Of a stretch of DNA of 64,000 bases, positions 63,881 to 64,000 are shown one piece after another. Numbering within the stretch: the stretch's first letter is position 1; every line of letters starts with the position of its first letter. Both the position numbers and the translations under genes were made by a program. Source of the DNA: Sphingomonas sp. (GTDB taxonomy: Bacteria > Pseudomonadota > Alphaproteobacteria > Sphingomonadales > Sphingomonadaceae); assembly GCF_017304615.1 (NCBI RefSeq), contig NZ_JAFKLZ010000001.1, forward strand, positions 1 through 64,000. The letters run 5' to 3'. A model generated the notes under the pieces. The model searched no databases, was not told the DNA's origin, and saw only the letters and a list, made by a program, of their open reading frames with translations.

Positions 63881-64000
63881 TCAGAAGGGTCGCCGGAGAT
63901 CCCGCACCCGCAGCGTTAATCGCGCGGCGGAGATTGACGTGTCCCGTTCATACGGTTCTCCGTCCGAAGACGCCGCCGATACGAGCGCCTCCTCGCGTGA
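63881..64000 (-). other. Window edge: possible 3' end of an unidentified minus-strand gene
   Basis: One minus frame is open from the window edge to a TGA at 63881-63883 and reads as a charged 39-residue tail (ending RDLRRPF). The other frames have early stops. It does not look like groES. The remaining 63 bases to the groEL start should hold its ribosome binding site. The call is weak because the window ends here. Confidence 0.25.

Overview
The window looks like a chromosomal segment of a sphingomonad (Alphaproteobacteria, Sphingomonas-like). The grounds are a high-GC background, tightly packed and overlapping genes, a PEPxWA-CTERM protein together with exosortase-A-type glycosylation genes, a split glycine decarboxylase in the order gcvT-gcvH-gcvPA-gcvPB, an intracellular polyhydroxyalkanoate depolymerase, and short dispersed intergenic palindromes of the kind common in sphingomonads. 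Most of the window is housekeeping metabolism. No phage, insertion sequence or CRISPR array was seen.

Layout. 0-5 kb: a tandem glycine riboswitch and the glycine cleavage operon. 5-6.4 kb: a small membrane protein, then an AT-richer island with an alphaproteobacterial SOS-box pattern (GAAC-N7-GAAC) directly upstream of a solitary gene whose product reads as a type I-C Cas5 (Cas5d) protein. That protein lacks an internal segment and has Gln in place of the catalytic Lys. There are no other cas genes and no array beside it. 6.3-13 kb: DMT exporter, proS, thioesterase, esterase, PilZ protein, trhO-glpD. 13-20 kb: rnr, two small paralogous tail-anchored proteins, a saccharopine-dehydrogenase-like reductase, an ABC exporter, phaZ. 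20-25.5 kb: stress flavoprotein, an ECF sigma factor overlapping a Ser/Thr kinase gene, a PEP-CTERM protein and a glycosyltransferase. 25.5-33 kb: thiolase, MaoC hydratase, putA, MscS channel, topoisomerase IB, PfpI protein. 33-38 kb: an exosortase-A-associated glycosylation locus (acyltransferase, O-glycosylation ligase, a 45-residue membrane ORF, and a divergent glycosyltransferase).

38-40 kb: two small minus-strand genes (one HTH-like) divergent from an S24/LexA-like regulator. The gap between them holds a second SOS-like box (GTTC-N7-GTTC) and a perfect 19-bp palindrome. 39.8-47 kb: aldehyde dehydrogenase, quinone oxidoreductase, a sugar dehydrogenase lipoprotein, and glnB-glnA. 47-51 kb: sterol desaturase family protein, two very small membrane ORFs, methionine aminopeptidase, a CinA-type protein, a lipoprotein, and tRNA-Gly(UCC). 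51-62 kb: ThDP enzyme, semialdehyde dehydrogenase, AI-2E family protein, amino acid permease, phytoene-desaturase-like oxidoreductase, Rieske oxygenase, nucleosidase, and a thioredoxin-reductase-like protein without a CxxC. 62-64 kb: an AT-richer gene-free stretch and a second-type groEL without a Gly-Met tail.

The strongest candidates for undescribed biology are the orphan Cas5d-like gene with its SOS-type box and the S24 regulator intergenic region. Both rest on motif and family recognition by eye. Product names come from recognised motifs and family resemblance; no database search was possible.
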